Below, in pieces: positions 17,689 to 26,027 of a stretch of 64,000 nt of DNA. The stretch lies in the NCBI RefSeq assembly GCF_004322395.1, contig NZ_SCTW01000015.1, forward strand, positions 23,000-86,999, in the 5' to 3' direction. This stretch comes from Methylobacter sp. (GTDB taxonomy: Bacteria; Pseudomonadota; Gammaproteobacteria; Methylococcales; Methylomonadaceae). Both the position numbers and the translations under genes were made by a program. The first letter of the stretch is position 1, and each line of letters starts with the position of its first letter. Under the pieces are notes generated by a model. The model saw nothing but the letters and a program-made list of their open reading frames with translations, searched no databases and was not told where the DNA came from.

Positions 17689-19145
17689 TAAAACCGCTCC
17701 AATTCTGGATGAGGCAATTGGCCGTGATGAACATGCATATGCCCAAGTTCCGCACAGCGGTGCAAAGTTGGAATGGCTTTGCCGGGGTTAAGCAGACCGC
17801 GCGGATCGAAAGCGTGTTTTAGCCTGTGGAATTGTTGCAGTTCGGCAGCCTGAAACTGTACGCACATCTGGCCGATTTTTTCGGTGCCGACACCGTGTTC
17901 GCCTGTAATCGTGCCGCCCATGGCAACACAAAGTTCTAAAATTTTGCCACCCATGGTTTCGGCCTTGGCAAAATCATCCGGCCGGTTGGCGTCGTACAAA
18001 ATGAGTGGATGCAGATTGCCGTCGCCCGCATGAAACACATTGACCACGCCAAGTTGATATTGATCGGCCAACTCGGTGATTTGCTTTAACACGGCGGCCA
18101 GGTGTTTGCGCGGGATGGTGCCGTCCATGCAATAGTAGTCGCTGGCGATACGCCCCACCGCCGGGAAGGCCGCCTTGCGTCCGGCCCAAAAGCGTTTACG
18201 CTGATTGTCATCACTGGCTTTGCGAATTTCGATGGCGCCGTTGCCTTGTAAAATGGACTCCGCGCGAGCACTGTCGGCAGTAACCTGTTCGGGCATTCCA
18301 TCCAGTTCGCATAGCAGAATTGCGGCAGCATTGATTGGATAACCCGCGTTAACAAACGCCTCGGTCGCACGGATAGCGGCGTTATCCATCAATTCCAGGC
18401 CCGCCGGCAAGAGGCCGTCGGCAATAATGGCCGCTACCGCGGCACCGGCCTGTTCGACACTGGCGAATGCAGCGAGTAATACCTGGGTCTGAGGTTGTAA
18501 TGGCAACAGGCGCACGGTGACTTCCACTACTATGCCAAGCAAACCCTCCGAACCAATTGCCAACGCCAGCAAGTCATAACCCGGCATATCGAGGCCACTA
18601 CCACCCAAGGTCAATAACTCGCCATCGATCGTCACGAGCTTAACTTGATGTACGTTATGCACGGTCAATCCGTACTTTAAACAATGAACGCCACCGGCGT
18701 TTTCGGCGATGTTGCCCCCGATGCTACAGGCAATTTGTGAGGATGGATCAGGCGCGTAGTAAAGGCCATGCGCTTTAGCTGCTTCGGAAATGGCCAGATT
18801 GCGCACACCGGGCTGTAATGTCGCGGTACGATTGACTGGGTCAATCGCCAAAATCCGGTTCATTTTGCTCAGCCCCAACACAATACCGCGTTCGACCGGT
18901 AAAGCCCCACCAGCCAACCCTGTGCCGGCCCCTCTCGCCACAACTGGAATCTGATGTGTCGAGCATAGTCTCAACACAGCCTGCACCTGCTCCACCGTTT
19001 CCGGCAAAACCACCAGTGCCGGCAAATGACGATACGCAGACAAGGCGTCACATTCATACACCCGCAAGCGCGCCTGATCAGCAATCACACTGTTAACGCC
19101 AACCAAAGCTTGGCACTGTTGGATAAAGTGGTCAGACAAGATCAC
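17688..19145 (-). CDS. glcD: Glycolate oxidase catalytic flavoprotein GlcD
   Basis: 485 residues of the FAD-linked oxidase family. The FAD pyrophosphate loop VVARGAGTGLAGG is near residues 71-83. The C-terminal FAD-oxidase domain contains NVFHAGDGNLHPLI with the conserved His residues near the flavin. GTG at 19145 is taken as start; the ribosome-binding site is poor and a slightly later start is possible. It is the first gene of glcDEF. Glycolate or a related 2-hydroxy acid is the expected substrate. The operon lies between direct repeats of the tRNA-Lys 3' end, so it may be island cargo or ancestral sequence captured between insertions. Confidence 0.94.
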   Translation of the reverse strand: MILSDHFIQQCQALVGVNSVIADQARLRVYECDALSAYRHLPALVVLPETVEQVQAVLRLCSTHQIPVVARGAGTGLAGGALPVERGIVLGLSKMNRILAIDPVNRTATLQPGVRNLAISEAAKAHGLYYAPDPSSQIACSIGGNIAENAGGVHCLKYGLTVHNVHQVKLVTIDGELLTLGGSGLDMPGYDLLALAIGSEGLLGIVVEVTVRLLPLQPQTQVLLAAFASVEQAGAAVAAIIADGLLPAGLELMDNAAIRATEAFVNAGYPINAAAILLCELDGMPEQVTADSARAESILQGNGAIEIRKASDDNQRKRFWAGRKAAFPAVGRIASDYYCMDGTIPRKHLAAVLKQITELADQYQLGVVNVFHAGDGNLHPLILYDANRPDDFAKAETMGGKILELCVAMGGTITGEHGVGTEKIGQMCVQFQAAELQQFHRLKHAFDPRGLLNPGKAIPTLHRCAELGHMHVHHGQLPHPELERF

Positions 19146-19310
19146 AATGAATTCAAATAACTGTCGATGAAAGTAAACATTAGTTCAGACCTTAGTTTAC
19201 CCATTAAAACTGGCTAGCCGTAAAAATTTGGATTGATCTATGGATACAAAGGCCGTGAAGCCGCTCAACTGATTCGGATTTAGAGATTGTCCGGTCGATC
19301 ACATCATTTG

Positions 19311-19461
19311 AAAACGGCGTCTAAATTTTGCCAATTTTACAGCACAAGAGCGTTTAAATTGGCCAATAGCTATCCACTATCATGTTGATAGTATTACACA
19401 TGCAAATTTTTTATGTGGAAAATTCAACGCTGATTACTGGCAAATATTGGAAGCCGTTTTC
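19311..19461. repeat. Cluster of the island's 26-bp motif, insertion-element-end-like
   Basis: At least three copies crowd here: 19311-19334 (minus, GGCGTCTAAATTTTGCC), 19416-19437 (plus) and 19437-19461 (plus), with a weaker one near 19347-19366. Several short repeats at one end recall elements with multiple-repeat termini such as IS21, but no transposase of that type is present. It lies in the otherwise empty interval 19146-19663. Confidence 0.5.
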
Positions 19462-19663
19462 CAGTACAGTATCTAATTAAATTGTGGAAGTTATGTAAGC
19501 GGTCTGTTTAAATTATGACAGTCCGTTAATCAGTTATCGTTCATCCAATCATCCGTAGCTGGCTTTCTAGTAACTCCCTTCTATTGTGCTATAGTTCAAT
19601 GGCTTTAACAGCGAATCATTTATTTGCTGCGGTTTTGTTGACAAATAATCAGGTTAATCATTC

Positions 19664-19955
19664 ATGATCGAACCCGTTGCATTACAAGATTTTTTTATCA
19701 CTTTTTTCTCATCTGCTTTAATCATATTGGCAGGTGCAAGTTATGCATTACTGTTCGCCTGGTCTAAAGTTAATCCAAATTTCCGCATATGTTTCTTATT
19801 TCGCGTTGATTCTCTCCGTAGCTGAATTAACGCGGGCCGCTCACTTTCAAGGCTACTGGCTGATTATTTCCTTTGTGATGGTAATCGGCTATTTTTTTGC
19901 ACCGATAGGCATTTGGCATTTGTGCGTTAAAACACATGCTAAGCCTGTCCCCTGA
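19664..19955 (+). pseudogene. Small membrane protein, frameshifted (possible terminal-oxidase-cluster protein)
   Basis: The frame from ATG 19664 (MIEPVALQDFFITFF, then a hydrophobic helix) shifts near 19780 into the frame that continues VSYFALILSVAEL ... GYWLIISFVMVIGYFF ... IWHLC. Joined, it would give about 97 residues with three membrane helices. I recall similar small proteins beside heme-copper oxidase genes but cannot confirm it here. The next gene starts 30 bp later with a good ribosome-binding site and is also broken, so an operon has decayed at this spot. Confidence 0.5.
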
Positions 19956-19985
19956 TCTAATAACAATAACAACAGAGGATAAGCT

Positions 19986-20096
19986 ATGAACGAAACACCC
20001 TTGTGGGCTTCGGAATCATTCTGGAAGAAAACGGCAATCTGGGTAACGGCGGGATCATTTTTGATTTTAGTTGTGTTGACCATGGATTCATTATGA
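19986..20096 (+). pseudogene. N-terminal stub of a membrane-anchored protein cut by IS3
   Basis: 36 codons with a strong ribosome-binding site (AGAGGA): a short polar N-terminus, then a single membrane anchor (IWVTAGSFLILVVLTMDSL). The frame ends at a stop 2 bp before the left terminus of the IS3 element (20099). The rest of the gene is absent on the far side of the element, which instead joins an integrase remnant. A membrane-tethered cytochrome is possible from layout alone; no heme motif remains. Confidence 0.5.
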
Positions 20097-20327
20097 TGTG
20101 TCAACACTTTTCCGGACACACGGTTAAGCAGCTTTGTGTTGCAATTCATAGTCTACAGGCGATAAATAGCCATTTGCGGAATGGAGGCGTTCGCGGTTGT
20201 AAAAGACTTCAATATACTCAAACACAGCCTGTCTAGCGTCGGCACGGGTTTGATAGGTTTGATGATGTATCAGCTCGGTTTTCAGGGTATGGAAGAAGCT
20301 TTCTGAAACCGCGTTGACGCTCCTATG

Positions 20328-21386
20328 TCAAGGACAACTCGCTTCTTTTAAGTCGGCCAATATGAGCGGATAAAGTTCACGGACAAGGTAACGTTTTAAG
20401 CACCGCTGAATTTCTTTGGTTGATTTTCCTTCTGCTGTCCTGCGGGCAACGTAGGCTCGCGTACGCGGATCACTGCGCATCCTGACTAATACAATGGTCC
20501 ATAATGCATTATTTGCGGATCGGCTGCCTCCCCGGTTAAGTCGGTGACGCACGGTTTTCCCCGATGAGGCCGGTAGCGGGTTCGTGCCGCATAAAGCCGC
20601 TAGGGCTGCTTCGTTCCGTAAGCGCTCTGGGTTATCGCCAGCAATGGTTATTAGTGTAGCGGCTGTTTGCGGGCCGACGCCAAATTGATCACGTAGCCGT
20701 TTAGCCCCCTGTTTAGTAAGCGAATCTAACGTCGCATCGAGCTTCTTAAGTTCCTCTGTTAAATATAACCATCGCTCTGCCAATAGGCGAAGCGAGATCG
20801 TTAGTGTTTTAAGTAATACGGTATCGCCTAATGCTTCAAGTTGCTCACAGCCTTTTACACATTGATCGGGTTTTGATTTCCAGAGCCGGTTGCGAATGTC
20901 ATCCGGGGCGCTGACCAGTAATGCACGAAGTTGGTTTATGGTTTGCGTCCTGGCTTTGACGGCACTTCGTCTTGCGACGGAGATCATTCGCATAGCTTCA
21001 GCAACCCCACTTTGGAGCTTAGGTATAGCTTGAGCTTTGCCGGATAAAACCATTCGCGCAGCATTCTCGGCGTCAGTGGGGTCTGATTTCCCTTGAAAAC
21101 GGCGCTGTGACCGGTCAGGCCGATTAATTTCAAAAATTTCAACCGTCTTGGTTCGCAAAAATTGCGTTAGGCCGGCACCATAAGTTCCGGTACCTTCAAT
21201 CCCGGCACTGCGCAATTGGCCAAAAGACTGAGCCCACCGCCACAATTCCTGGTATCCCGTTAAATTTGCGGGAATCGATAACTCACCAAACCATTTTCCT
21301 CGAGCATCGATGACCACGCCAACGTGGGTATCCAAATGCGTATCCACACCCAAAATTACTTCATAGGGTAAAAATGCTTCGGTCAT
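20328..21386 (-). CDS. IS110-family transposase (DEDD)
   Basis: 352 residues. The N-terminal DEDD (RuvC-like) domain starts with ILGVDTHLDTHVGVV, whose first Asp is the expected catalytic residue. The Transposase_20 C-terminal domain shows the helix-hairpin-like FGVGPQTAATLI and the NPLPASSGKTVRHRLNRGGSRSAN segment with the conserved serine nucleophile region. No internal stops occur, so the enzyme may be active. Members use a structured bridge RNA to choose donor and target DNA. Confidence 0.92.
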   Translation of the reverse strand: MTEAFLPYEVILGVDTHLDTHVGVVIDARGKWFGELSIPANLTGYQELWRWAQSFGQLRSAGIEGTGTYGAGLTQFLRTKTVEIFEINRPDRSQRRFQGKSDPTDAENAARMVLSGKAQAIPKLQSGVAEAMRMISVARRSAVKARTQTINQLRALLVSAPDDIRNRLWKSKPDQCVKGCEQLEALGDTVLLKTLTISLRLLAERWLYLTEELKKLDATLDSLTKQGAKRLRDQFGVGPQTAATLITIAGDNPERLRNEAALAALCGTNPLPASSGKTVRHRLNRGGSRSANNALWTIVLVRMRSDPRTRAYVARRTAEGKSTKEIQRCLKRYLVRELYPLILADLKEASCP

Positions 21387-21604
21387 GGCCTAAAGTCTCC
21401 TGAAGATGCTAATAAAATCACCTCACTAACACCCGGACAAGACACTCAAGTTGCAAGACAAAGCTCCTATTAGGTCACAAGTAATAGTTCCGGTGAATAT
21501 CGGAGAACGCCGGTACCCAACCGACAGGTCAACACAAAGACAATGAGGTCAATCCCAGCACGGGTCAGATTGGGCCGAACGTTCAAGAGCATTTTATTCT
21601 GAGT
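21387..21604 (-). ncRNA. Candidate bridge RNA region of the IS110 element
   Basis: The 218-bp non-coding end upstream of the transposase is where IS110-group elements encode their bridge RNA. I have not folded it. The assignment rests on element architecture only. Confidence 0.35.
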
Positions 21605-22380
21605 ATCCCAACAGTTGCCTTTACGGCTCATGCTCTGCCGGATGCCGTGCTGTTTTAATAGCGCCCGATGACTTTCCGAAGCATATTGACTGCTTCGGTC
21701 ACTGTGCCACAACAAGTCTTCCCCAGGTTTTCGTTTCCAAATGGCCATTAATAGTGCGTCGTTCACCAGTTTAGTCCGCATATGCTCGGCCATTGACCAG
21801 CCTACGACTTGGCGGGAATACAGATCAATCACGACTGCTAAATACAACCAGCCTTCTTGAGTAGGGATAGTGGTGATGTCGCCGGCATAAGCCTGATTGG
21901 GCTGGTTCACTGTGAATTGACGATCCAGATGATTAGGTGCAATCGGCTGGTCATGCTTGGAATTCGTTGTAGCCTTGAATTTACGTTTCGTTTTACAAAC
22001 CAAATCGGCTTCCCGCATCAACCGCCCTATGCGTCGACGACTGACTGCCCGATCTCGGTTTAATAACGATTTTTGGAGTCGCCGAGTTCCATAGGTAGCG
22101 CGGCTCTTCTTGAACAATCCTTGGATAATAGCCGTCAATTCAATATCATCCGTTTCAATCGTGGTTTGGGCGCGATGCAGCCACACATAGTAGGCACTTC
22201 GGGAAACCTGCATCAATCGACACATCGAATCAATTGGAAACTTGGTATCATGCTGTTTGATCCAGGCGTACTTCTCGGCAACTGCTCCTGCGTCGCCTAA
22301 AGCGCCTACTGTTGGTGCTCTACCTCCTGCATCCATGCAGTCGACCGTTGCTCCTTGGCAAAGTACGCTGCTGCCTTTTT

Positions 22381-22638
22381 TTACAGATCGCGCTCCTCTG
22401 TCAGTCGGGCATTTTCTTTCTTTAGACGCTTTAATTCTTCATAAAGATGATCGTCAGTCCGAGCCGTTTTATCGCTCTCTTTCGGGCGGCTATATTTTGC
22501 TATCCAGGTATGCAGGGTATTCACATTAATACCGAGATCTTTGGCGACCTGGATAATGGGCTTATCGGATTCATTCGCCAGCTTAACCGCTGAGGCTCTA
22601 AATTCGGCTGTATAGGTTTTTAGTTTTTCTCGGTTCAT
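22381..22638 (-). CDS. IS3 orfA (helix-turn-helix protein)
   Basis: 85 residues of the HTH_8 (transposase_8) type: [31 protein letters not shown], then a leucine-zipper-like tail ([21 protein letters not shown]). It begins 57 bp inside the right inverted repeat. In IS3 elements it supplies DNA binding and is joined to OrfB by programmed -1 frameshifting; an A-run follows its stop. Productive transposition is impossible here because orfB is interrupted. Confidence 0.9.
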   Translation of the reverse strand: MNREKLKTYTAEFRASAVKLANESDKPIIQVAKDLGINVNTLHTWIAKYSRPKESDKTARTDDHLYEELKRLKKENARLTEERDL

Positions 22639-22695
22639 TTCGGATCACACTCTTTTCGGGATATTTTAAATTGTGTGTCCGGTTTAGTGTAGCCA

Positions 22696-22950
22696 CATCA
22701 AAAAGCGTGGGTAAGAGCAGGGTTGCCAGTCGGCTCCAATGTATTGTCGGGGCCACACAATCTGCGACATACCTTTGCTAGGCGTCTGCGGTCGGCTGGG
22801 GTACCTTTAGAAACCCGTAAGGCATTGATGCACCATATCGATGGTGACATAACTGTCCACTATTCGCCAGCAGAAATTGAGGAACTGTTGATTGCGGTCG
22901 AGAAATTAAAAACGGTAGAAGGAGTGACTATGTTGCGATTAGCATCATGA
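22696..22950 (+). pseudogene. Tyrosine recombinase C-terminal remnant (third, next to intact tRNA-Lys)
   Basis: Coding resumes right at the IS3 terminus with KAWVRAGLPVG, then GPHNLRHTFARRL (box II HxxR), HHIDGD and VHYSPAE (catalytic Tyr), ending at TGA 22950. The N-terminal two thirds are missing, replaced by the IS3 element. It is about 80 percent identical by eye to the 3' end of the pseudogene at 5575-6313. Its position 88 bp from the 3' end of tRNA-Lys is the classical site of an island integrase. Confidence 0.88.
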
Positions 22951-22985
22951 TTTACCCACTGGGTAATTTGAGAAATAGCAGGCAT

Positions 22986-23019
22986 AAAAAAACCAGCTGA
23001 TGATAACATCTAACTGGTT
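22986..23019 (-). terminator. Intrinsic terminator of tRNA-Lys
   Basis: On the minus strand an AACCAG stem, a 17-nt loop, CTGGTT and a T-run follow the tRNA 3' end by about 18 nt. The same structure is duplicated at 6343-6381. Confidence 0.75.
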
Positions 23020-23037
23020 GATTTACTTGTACTTTGG

Positions 23038-23113
23038 TGGTGGGTCGTGCGCGATTCGAACGCGCGACCATCGCATTAAAAGTGCGGTGCTCTACCGGCT
23101 GAGCTAACGACCC
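23038..23113 (-). tRNA. tRNA-Lys (anticodon UUU)
   Basis: A complete 76-nt cloverleaf with encoded CCA: acceptor GGGTCGT pairing with ACGACCC, D arm GCTC...GAGC, anticodon stem CGCAC/TGCG region with loop CTTTTAA, T arm GCGCG-TTCGAAT-CGCGC. It is the integration target of the island. Its 3' half is duplicated at 6400-6446 and 3835-3880. Confidence 0.97.
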
Positions 23114-23162
23114 AACAAAGACCGCCTATTATACTGATAAATCTAATTTTGGCAACATCTTT

Positions 23163-23837
23163 TTAATTTTTGTACCTTGTTGGATCTTGTATTCCTGCTT
23201 CAGCAAATCCAATTTTTCTTAGCCGACAGGCATCACAAACTTGACAAGCACGACCTTGCTCATCGGCGGAATAACAGGAAACGGTGCTTTGATAATCCAC
23301 ACCTAACTCAACACCCTGCTTAATAATTTCCGCCTTACTGAGCGCAATCAGCGGGGTATGTATGGTGAAATGTTCACCTTCTACGCCCGCCTTAGTGGCA
23401 AGGTTCGCTAATTGCTGAAATGCTGCGATAAATTCAGGCCTGCAATCAGGATAGCCGGAATAATCTACGGCATTAACACCAATAAAAATATCAGTAAGAT
23501 TTAAAACTTCCGCCCAACCCAAGGCAAATGACAGGAATATGGTATTCCTTGCCGGCACATAGGTTACCGGTATACCTTCTTGTGCAGTGTGAGGCACGGC
23601 AATATGCTCATCGGTCAGTGCTGAGCCGCCGATCGAGCTTAAGCCCAGTTTAATGATTTTATGATCTTCGACTTGATAATCTGCGGCTATCCGCGTAGCG
23701 GCAGCTAGCTCGGCATTATGTCGCTGGCCGTAATCAAAGCTTAAGGCGTAACATTTGAATCCCTGCTTTTTTGCAAGAGCAAGAACGGTAATTGAATCTA
23801 ATCCTCCCGACAGAAGGATAATGGCTTTTTTTTGCAT
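23163..23837 (-). CDS. queC: 7-cyano-7-deazaguanine synthase QueC
   Basis: 224 residues. The ATP-pyrophosphatase P-loop [12 protein letters not shown] opens the protein. The zinc-binding cysteines occur as [20 protein letters not shown] near the C-terminus. QueC converts 7-carboxy-7-deazaguanine to preQ0 in the queuosine pathway. It directly follows queE on the same strand, 32 bp downstream. Length is normal. It marks the start of conserved chromosome to the right of the tRNA-Lys island. Confidence 0.97.
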   Translation of the reverse strand: MQKKAIILLSGGLDSITVLALAKKQGFKCYALSFDYGQRHNAELAAATRIAADYQVEDHKIIKLGLSSIGGSALTDEHIAVPHTAQEGIPVTYVPARNTIFLSFALGWAEVLNLTDIFIGVNAVDYSGYPDCRPEFIAAFQQLANLATKAGVEGEHFTIHTPLIALSKAEIIKQGVELGVDYQSTVSCYSADEQGRACQVCDACRLRKIGFAEAGIQDPTRYKN

Positions 23838-23869
23838 ACTTGTACTGAGCGTAGTAGATGTATCGGGGC

Positions 23870-24511
23870 TTACTTACCTTGGGCATCATCCCAGAGTAAT
23901 TTATGGAGTTGAAGTTGAAAACGGACAGGTAATCTGTCTTTTAGAATTTTTTCGGCAAGTTCGGTTGGATTTTGCTGCCCCATCACCGGTGAAAATAATA
24001 TCTCACAGCGATTAGGCAAATCATATTCAATTAAAACGGATTTTGACCAATCATAGTCCTTATCATTACCGATAACAAACTTAACTTGGTCTTTTGCAGT
24101 TAGATATTCGATATTTTGATAAAAGTTTCTGCTTAATTCACCTGAGCTGGGTGTTTTAAGGTCCATAACTTTAACAATACGCGGATCGACTTTCGACACA
24201 TCAAGCGCACCGCTGGTTTCAAGCGAGACAACATAACCTTTGTCGGCCAACTTGGTCATTAACTCAAGACAACCCGGCTGTGCCAAAGGCTCGCCGCCCG
24301 TTACTGTAATATAGCGGGCTCCGTATTGTTCAACTTCCGCAATAACCGCATCTATTTCTATTTTTTTACCGCCTGTAAAAGCGTAGGCTGTATCGCAATA
24401 GACGCATCTTAATGGACAACCGGTGAGTCGAACAAATACGGTGGGTAGGCCTACCGTATTCGACTCGCCCTGTATCGAATAAAAAATTTCAGTGATTCGT
24501 AACAAACTCAC
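23870..24511 (-). CDS. queE: 7-carboxy-7-deazaguanine synthase QueE
   Basis: 213-residue radical SAM enzyme. The cluster-binding cysteines are in [12 protein letters not shown] (C32-x3-C36-x2-C39), followed by the SAM-binding VTGGEP. The N-terminal IFYSIQGES is the conserved substrate and SAM region of QueE. It makes CDG from carboxytetrahydropterin, one step before QueC. It begins 2 bp after cpoB, so queE and queC probably share the tol-pal transcript, a common gammaproteobacterial arrangement. Confidence 0.97.
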   Translation of the reverse strand: MSLLRITEIFYSIQGESNTVGLPTVFVRLTGCPLRCVYCDTAYAFTGGKKIEIDAVIAEVEQYGARYITVTGGEPLAQPGCLELMTKLADKGYVVSLETSGALDVSKVDPRIVKVMDLKTPSSGELSRNFYQNIEYLTAKDQVKFVIGNDKDYDWSKSVLIEYDLPNRCEILFSPVMGQQNPTELAEKILKDRLPVRFQLQLHKLLWDDAQGK

Positions 24512-24513
24512 AA

Positions 24514-25392
24514 CTACTGTTTAACATCTTCAAGCAGAAGTAATTTCTTGGTCGCCAGACGCGCCGCTGTCGAGCCGGGAAAATCCGTAGTGACTCGCGT
24601 TAAATATTCACGAGCCTTAACCGGATTTTTTTGCTCAACCTCGATAGTGCCTAATTTTAACAAAGCATCAGGCACTTTAGAGCTGCCCGGATAATTTTCA
24701 ATTACGCTATTGAAGGCTTTGCGCGCCGAATCAATATCCTGATTGACTCTATAGGCTTCACCTAGCCAATATTGGGCATTATTTGCATACTCGCCTTTCG
24801 GATTTTTACCCAGCAATGCATTGAATTCAGCAATTGCCTGAGCGTTATGTCCGTTTCTAAGCGCTTCATAGGCTTGTTGATATTGCTGCTTATCGTCGCC
24901 TACAGGAGGTAGGCGAGGGGCGTTAGCAGGAGCGGAAGCTTCACCTGAAACTTGCACAGTATCCGTTTTTTGTACTGGAGTCTGCTTAACCTCCGGCACT
25001 GCAGGAGCCGCAACTGGAGTTTCAGCCGCCTTTGCTTCAGATGCAACCGCCTCCCCCTGCGTTTGGGGACTTTCAACGGTCGCCGGTTTAACACCTTCAG
25101 CTTTTTTCTCAAGACCTTGCATCCGCTCATCAAAATCAGAATACATCGTGCTTTGAGATTTTTTCATCTCGGCAATAAGATTTGCCTGCTCTTCTACTTT
25201 GCCTGTGAGTTGCTGCATTTCAGCTTGCAGTTGCTCCAGTCGCCCCATCATTTCATACAGCGCATTGGTTGATGAAGGCTTTACAGTATTGGCCTCACTC
25301 GCTGGGTACATGGAATTATCAACGACTGGCGGTAAAGGATCCGCATTAACAGCGCTACAAACACACAGCAGCATGATAAGACGAGCTTTCAT
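24514..25392 (-). CDS. cpoB: Cell division coordinator CpoB (YbgF)
   Basis: 292 residues. A cleavable signal peptide (LIMLLCVCSAVNA) leads to an N-terminal coiled coil (about residues 45-90, MMGRLEQLQAEMQQLTGKVEE region), an Ala/Pro/Glu-rich linker (about 95-165) and three TPR repeats (QAYEALRNGHNAQAIAEFNALL, YWLGEAY and so on). In E. coli CpoB ties peptidoglycan synthesis by PBP1B to Tol-driven outer-membrane constriction. The gene follows pal with 2 bp spacing. Confidence 0.95.
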   Translation of the reverse strand: MKARLIMLLCVCSAVNADPLPPVVDNSMYPASEANTVKPSSTNALYEMMGRLEQLQAEMQQLTGKVEEQANLIAEMKKSQSTMYSDFDERMQGLEKKAEGVKPATVESPQTQGEAVASEAKAAETPVAAPAVPEVKQTPVQKTDTVQVSGEASAPANAPRLPPVGDDKQQYQQAYEALRNGHNAQAIAEFNALLGKNPKGEYANNAQYWLGEAYRVNQDIDSARKAFNSVIENYPGSSKVPDALLKLGTIEVEQKNPVKAREYLTRVTTDFPGSTAARLATKKLLLLEDVKQ

Positions 25393-25394
25393 TT

Positions 25395-25970
25395 TTATTT
25401 ACCTTGGTAAACTATCTCAACGCGACGATTAAGCTCCCAGGATGCTTCGTCGTGTCCTAATGATGCGGGCTTTTCTTCGCCGTAACTAACGGTATCTAGT
25501 TGGCTTTGCGAAACACCTTGAACTTTCATCATACTGACTATGGATTTTGCGCGTTGCTCACCTAATGCAATGTTGTACTCGCGCGAACCTCGTTCATCAC
25601 CATGACCTTCCATAACAACGCGTTGGTCAGGATGTGCCATCAAATATTGTGCATGCGCTGCAATTACCGGAACAAAATCATCCTGAACCTGGCTGCTATC
25701 CAACATAAAATAAATAGTGCTTTTTGACAACGGGTTGTTCGGATCGCTAAATTCAGGGCCTATGCCTGCATTAGGATACATTCCCGAAGCATTCATTTCT
25801 GACCCGGACAATCCTGATCCATTATTTAAGCCTCTGGTTGACGCATCGTTAATACCACTCGCAGCATTTTGACTGCCGTCGGTAAGACTCGCATCTTTTT
25901 CATCTTCACTGCAACCGGATAGAATTACCGCGCTTATAGCCAATGCCAATACTGTTTTATTCAATTTCAT
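25395..25970 (-). CDS. pal: Peptidoglycan-associated lipoprotein Pal
   Basis: 191 residues from the ATG at 25970, chosen because it gives a proper lipoprotein signal (VLALAISAVILSGCSED, lipidated Cys at about 22) with GGA upstream; the longer frame to 26018 lacks sense. The OmpA-like domain shows YFMLDSSQV, GHGDERGSREYNIALGEQRA and WELNRRVEI, which bind diaminopimelate in peptidoglycan. Pal anchors the outer membrane and interacts with TolB and TolA during constriction. Confidence 0.96.
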   Translation of the reverse strand: MKLNKTVLALAISAVILSGCSEDEKDASLTDGSQNAASGINDASTRGLNNGSGLSGSEMNASGMYPNAGIGPEFSDPNNPLSKSTIYFMLDSSQVQDDFVPVIAAHAQYLMAHPDQRVVMEGHGDERGSREYNIALGEQRAKSIVSMMKVQGVSQSQLDTVSYGEEKPASLGHDEASWELNRRVEIVYQGK

Positions 25971-26027
25971 TTTTAATTCCAAAAAATAGTTATTAATTTT
26001 ATAAAAAATCTGTCGCACTCAATCGAA

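Larger units (their letters stand above)
20316..21604 (-). mobile_element. IS110-family element inserted in IS3 orfB
   Basis: The boundaries follow from where the IS3 orfB homology stops (21605) and resumes (20315); they are certain to within a few bases. The element is about 1.29 kb, has no obvious terminal inverted repeats and encodes one transposase. About 218 bp of non-coding sequence lies upstream of the transposase and only about 12 bp downstream. This layout fits the IS110 group, in which the upstream non-coding end encodes the bridge RNA. Confidence 0.85.
20124..22336 (-). pseudogene. IS3 orfB transposase (DDE), split by IS110
   Basis: The 5' part (22336 to 21605) encodes the HTH_21 region and the rve integrase core: [23 protein letters not shown] region and [10 protein letters not shown]. 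It breaks after [10 protein letters not shown]. The missing C-terminus resumes at 20315 and reads [12 protein letters not shown] through [12 protein letters not shown] to a stop at 20124. The DDE transposase is therefore complete apart from the 1.29-kb insertion. Between orfA and the KYAWIK start of the conserved orfB region there is extra sequence of about 60 nt that breaks the usual orfA-orfB continuity. Confidence 0.88.
20099..22695 (-). mobile_element. IS3-family element, interrupted by an IS110-family element
   Basis: The terminal inverted repeats match imperfectly: TGTCAACACTTTTCCGGACA at 20099 inward, and TGGCTACACTAAACCGGACA at 22695 inward on the other strand. Inside, on the minus strand, are orfA (22381-22638) and orfB, which is split at 21605 and 20315 by the inserted IS110. 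Without the insertion the element would be about 1.3 kb. No 3-bp target duplication is visible (ATG on the left, CAT on the right), and the two flanks come from different genes, so an IS-mediated deletion or rearrangement is likely. Confidence 0.85.

Noticed and set aside
21470..21604. The C-terminal 45 residues of the IS3 orfB reading frame
   Set aside because: They are read from the IS110 non-coding end after the insertion point and are not transposase sequence.
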